Below are positions 62,488 to 64,000 of a stretch of 64,000 nucleotides of DNA, one piece after another. Under the pieces are notes generated by a model that ran no database searches, was not told where the DNA came from, and saw nothing but the letters and a program-made list of their open reading frames with translations. The translations under genes were made by a program, and so were the position numbers. The stretch spans positions 2,604,001 through 2,668,000 of the forward strand of contig OZ251229.1 in assembly GCA_965240325.2 (NCBI GenBank), written 5' to 3'. This DNA comes from Rebecca billardiae RCC1528. Lineage: Eukaryota; Haptophyta. Position 1 is the first letter of the stretch. Each line of letters begins with the position of its first letter.

Positions 62488-63546
62488 ATGAGAGCGGCCG
62501 CATTGCTCGTCGCGGTGCTATGGGCGCGCGCAGGGGCGGGTGGGCTCCCCACCTCGCCGCAGCAGCCGGCTCCCCTCGCCTTCCTCGCGATGATGAGCCG
62601 CTGGCGCGACTTTGAGCTCCGAGATGCGCTGCGCGCGACGTGGCTGCACAATCTCGACGCCGCGCACGCGCAGTACCGCTTCTTCGTGGAGGAGGCACGG
62701 CTGCTGGCGCACAACATGACGCTCGATAGCAGAGGCTCCGTCGCCGACTACGTCGCGCTGCGCTCCCCTCGCGGCACGCGCCGCGCCTGGTTCAACAACA
62801 CGGAGCAGGTGCTCGAGATGCTGCAGTGGGCGCTCACGCACGTGGCGCCCGCGTACATCGCGCGGGTGGACACGGACGGCTACCTGTGCACGCCGAGCTT
62901 CCTGCGCGTGCTGCGAGGGAGCCCGCGCGGGCTCTTCTTCTGGGGCAAATACTGGTGCCCCGCTGCTGACGAGCGCGACGTGCGCCGGTGGCGCATGCTG
63001 CGCAGAGCCGACGAGAACTTCATGGTCCTCTCCGCCGAGCTGGCGAGGCTCACGCTGGCCGGCTTCCGGGCGGGCCGATTCCGCCGCTTCTTCGGTGGGG
63101 AGGGCGGGCTGCACACCTTCGCGATGCGCTTCGGCCCCGTGACCACCGAGGTGGGCCACGTGCGCGGCCTGCAGGTGCTGGACGATCCGTTCCGACTCGC
63201 GCACCGATTCAACACGCGCGGCACGCCCGGCTGGCCGCCGTGGCGCGGCGGCACGGGCGCGGGCGGCCAGCTCGCGCCGCCGCCCGGCTGGGATCCGTGC
63301 GCGCTGGGCTACGTGTGGGTGCACCCGATCAAGAGCGCACACGCGCTGCTGTCGCTCGGCAGGCCGGGCCCAGACCTGCACGGCGTGCCCACCGGGCCCG
63401 CTCGCCCGGACGCGCCTGCCGTGGCGCCGGCAGCAGCTGCCGCTACGCCGCCGTTAGGCACACCTGCGCTTGGCCCTCCGTGCGGGTACGCTTTCGACGC
63501 GAAGATGATGCCCACCGCCAGACGAGGAGTTCGTCGCAGCCGCTGA
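62488..63546 (+). CDS. GT31-like (beta-1,3-galactosyltransferase family) secretory glycosyltransferase
   Basis: A single exon of 352 residues from the ATG at 62488, which opens a signal peptide or signal anchor (MRAAALLVAVLWARAGAGG). Family landmarks follow in order: RDALRATWLHN (the R-x-x-x-R-x-T-W element), YRFFVEEA, SVADYVALRS, a helix with LEMLQWALTHV, and YIARVDTDGYLCTPSFLRVL, in which V-D-T-D stands where GT31 enzymes have the metal-binding D-x-D/DDD. Later GLFFWGKYWCPAADERDVRR and an HPIKSAHALLSL segment complete the fold. The expected setting is Golgi, using a UDP-sugar. Sugar specificity cannot be read. One N-glycosylation sequon (NMTL) is present. It is divergent from the kinase-PLD gene. 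Confidence 0.65.
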   Translation: MRAAALLVAVLWARAGAGGLPTSPQQPAPLAFLAMMSRWRDFELRDALRATWLHNLDAAHAQYRFFVEEARLLAHNMTLDSRGSVADYVALRSPRGTRRAWFNNTEQVLEMLQWALTHVAPAYIARVDTDGYLCTPSFLRVLRGSPRGLFFWGKYWCPAADERDVRRWRMLRRADENFMVLSAELARLTLAGFRAGRFRRFFGGEGGLHTFAMRFGPVTTEVGHVRGLQVLDDPFRLAHRFNTRGTPGWPPWRGGTGAGGQLAPPPGWDPCALGYVWVHPIKSAHALLSLGRPGPDLHGVPTGPARPDAPAVAPAAAAATPPLGTPALGPPCGYAFDAKMMPTARRGVRRSR

Positions 63547-63758
63547 GCCGCCGTGATGTTGATCAGCAGATGTGACGATCGATCTCACGGCGCCGCCGGA
63601 CGACGAAACTGGAGTCACGGTCAGGCTCAGTGAAGCCGGAAACGTCATGCTAGAAAACGACGAACGGTCGTCCCCGTGCTGGGCCGCGCCGTCCACCACT
63701 TTCTTGCGTCCTCAGCTTTTGGGGCTGCGCCCATCAGCAATCGCCGCGCGCGCACCCG

Positions 63759-64000
63759 ATGTGGGCCACTACCACGCTGCTCGCGCTCGCCGCGGCGTCT
63801 GGCGGGGACAGCACCCTGCGCGAGGAGTTCGCCGCGTGGGCGACGGCGCACGCCAAGCTCTACGCGAGTGCGCAGGAGACGGACGCGCGCTTCGAGGCTT
63901 GGCGGGCCAACAAGGCGCGCGTGGATGAGCTGGCCGCACGGCGCGAGCTGCGCGGCGGCGACCGCGACGCAGACTACTGGCTGGCGCTCAACGAGTACGC
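63759..64000 (+). CDS. Papain-family cysteine protease, N-terminal part only
   Basis: Runs off the right edge; 80 codons visible. The ATG at 63759 starts a short signal peptide (MWATTTLLALAAASGG). Residues about 24-80 match the I29 cathepsin propeptide (ERFNIN type): EFAAWATAHAKLYASAQETD, ARFEAWRANKARVDELAARR and DYWLALNEYA, with the usual W, K-x-Y, E-x-R-F, N and L-N-x-F/Y positions. The catalytic Cys, His and Asn lie outside the window. By family knowledge it should be a lysosomal or vacuolar or secreted endopeptidase made as a zymogen. Confidence 0.8.
   Translation, partial: MWATTTLLALAAASGGDSTLREEFAAWATAHAKLYASAQETDARFEAWRANKARVDELAARRELRGGDRDADYWLALNEY

Overview
The window is nuclear DNA from a GC-rich, intron-bearing microbial eukaryote. 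Coding DNA is very GC-rich, with G or C at nearly every third codon position. Genes are broken by short GT-AG spliceosomal introns (about 65-265 nt, donors mostly GTGCGC/GTGCGG/GTACGT/GTGAGC). Spacers are AT-richer and carry (TA)n, (TC)n and (GA)n microsatellites. Eukaryote-only genes (TIM21, RPL29 with introns, MED8-like, Erv46/ERGIC3, BORCS6-like, NEK kinase, QTGAL) rule out a prokaryote. A unicellular alga such as a pavlovophyte haptophyte is my best guess; this rests on composition and gene style, not on a marker gene.

Layout. 1-2.8 kb: a NYN-RuvC double-nuclease protein (minus, runs off the left edge), divergent from TIM21. 5.2-11.4 kb: RPL29, a MED8-like gene divergent from a Bax-inhibitor-1 family gene, and a WIP/IDD-like C2H2 zinc-finger gene. 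14.3-22.5 kb: a small mitochondrial-type membrane protein, Erv46/ERGIC3, a four-exon WD40 protein and an unidentified two-exon gene. 25-30 kb: a badly resolved membrane-protein gene, a decayed or hard-to-model coiled-coil locus with a frame-breaking 56-bp duplication, and a BORCS6-like lysosome-positioning gene. 30.6-43.3 kb is the densest stretch: SNF2/Rad5-type ATPase, ZNF830-like splicing factor, FG-GAP membrane protein, an HD-domain/QTGAL tRNA-queuosine galactosyltransferase fusion, ERAL1-type GTPase and a MYND protein. 45.9-50.6 kb: a 4.7-kb DNA transposon with perfect 28-bp terminal inverted repeats, TA target-site duplication, a paired-type helix-turn-helix transposase N-terminus and a 36-bp-arm palindrome. 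51.4-64 kb: a cyclic-nucleotide-binding protein, a Ser/Gly-rich repeat protein, a 2317-residue NEK kinase-PX-PH-phospholipase-D fusion whose PLD active site is destroyed, a GT31-like glycosyltransferase and the start of a papain-type protease.

How the genes relate. This is a eukaryotic chromosome arm, so neighbours are not an operon. Several pairs are head-to-head with 31-164 bp between start codons (NYN-RuvC/TIM21, MED8/BI-1, FG-GAP/HD-QTGAL) and probably share bidirectional promoters. A loose organelle or translation theme exists (TIM21, RPL29, ERAL1, QTGAL), but I infer no pathway cluster from it.

Most notable items: the kinase-PX-PH-pseudoPLD fusion, the HD-QTGAL fusion, the NYN-RuvC fusion and the complete TIR element. 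Gene identities come from reading motifs by eye; no database search was possible.
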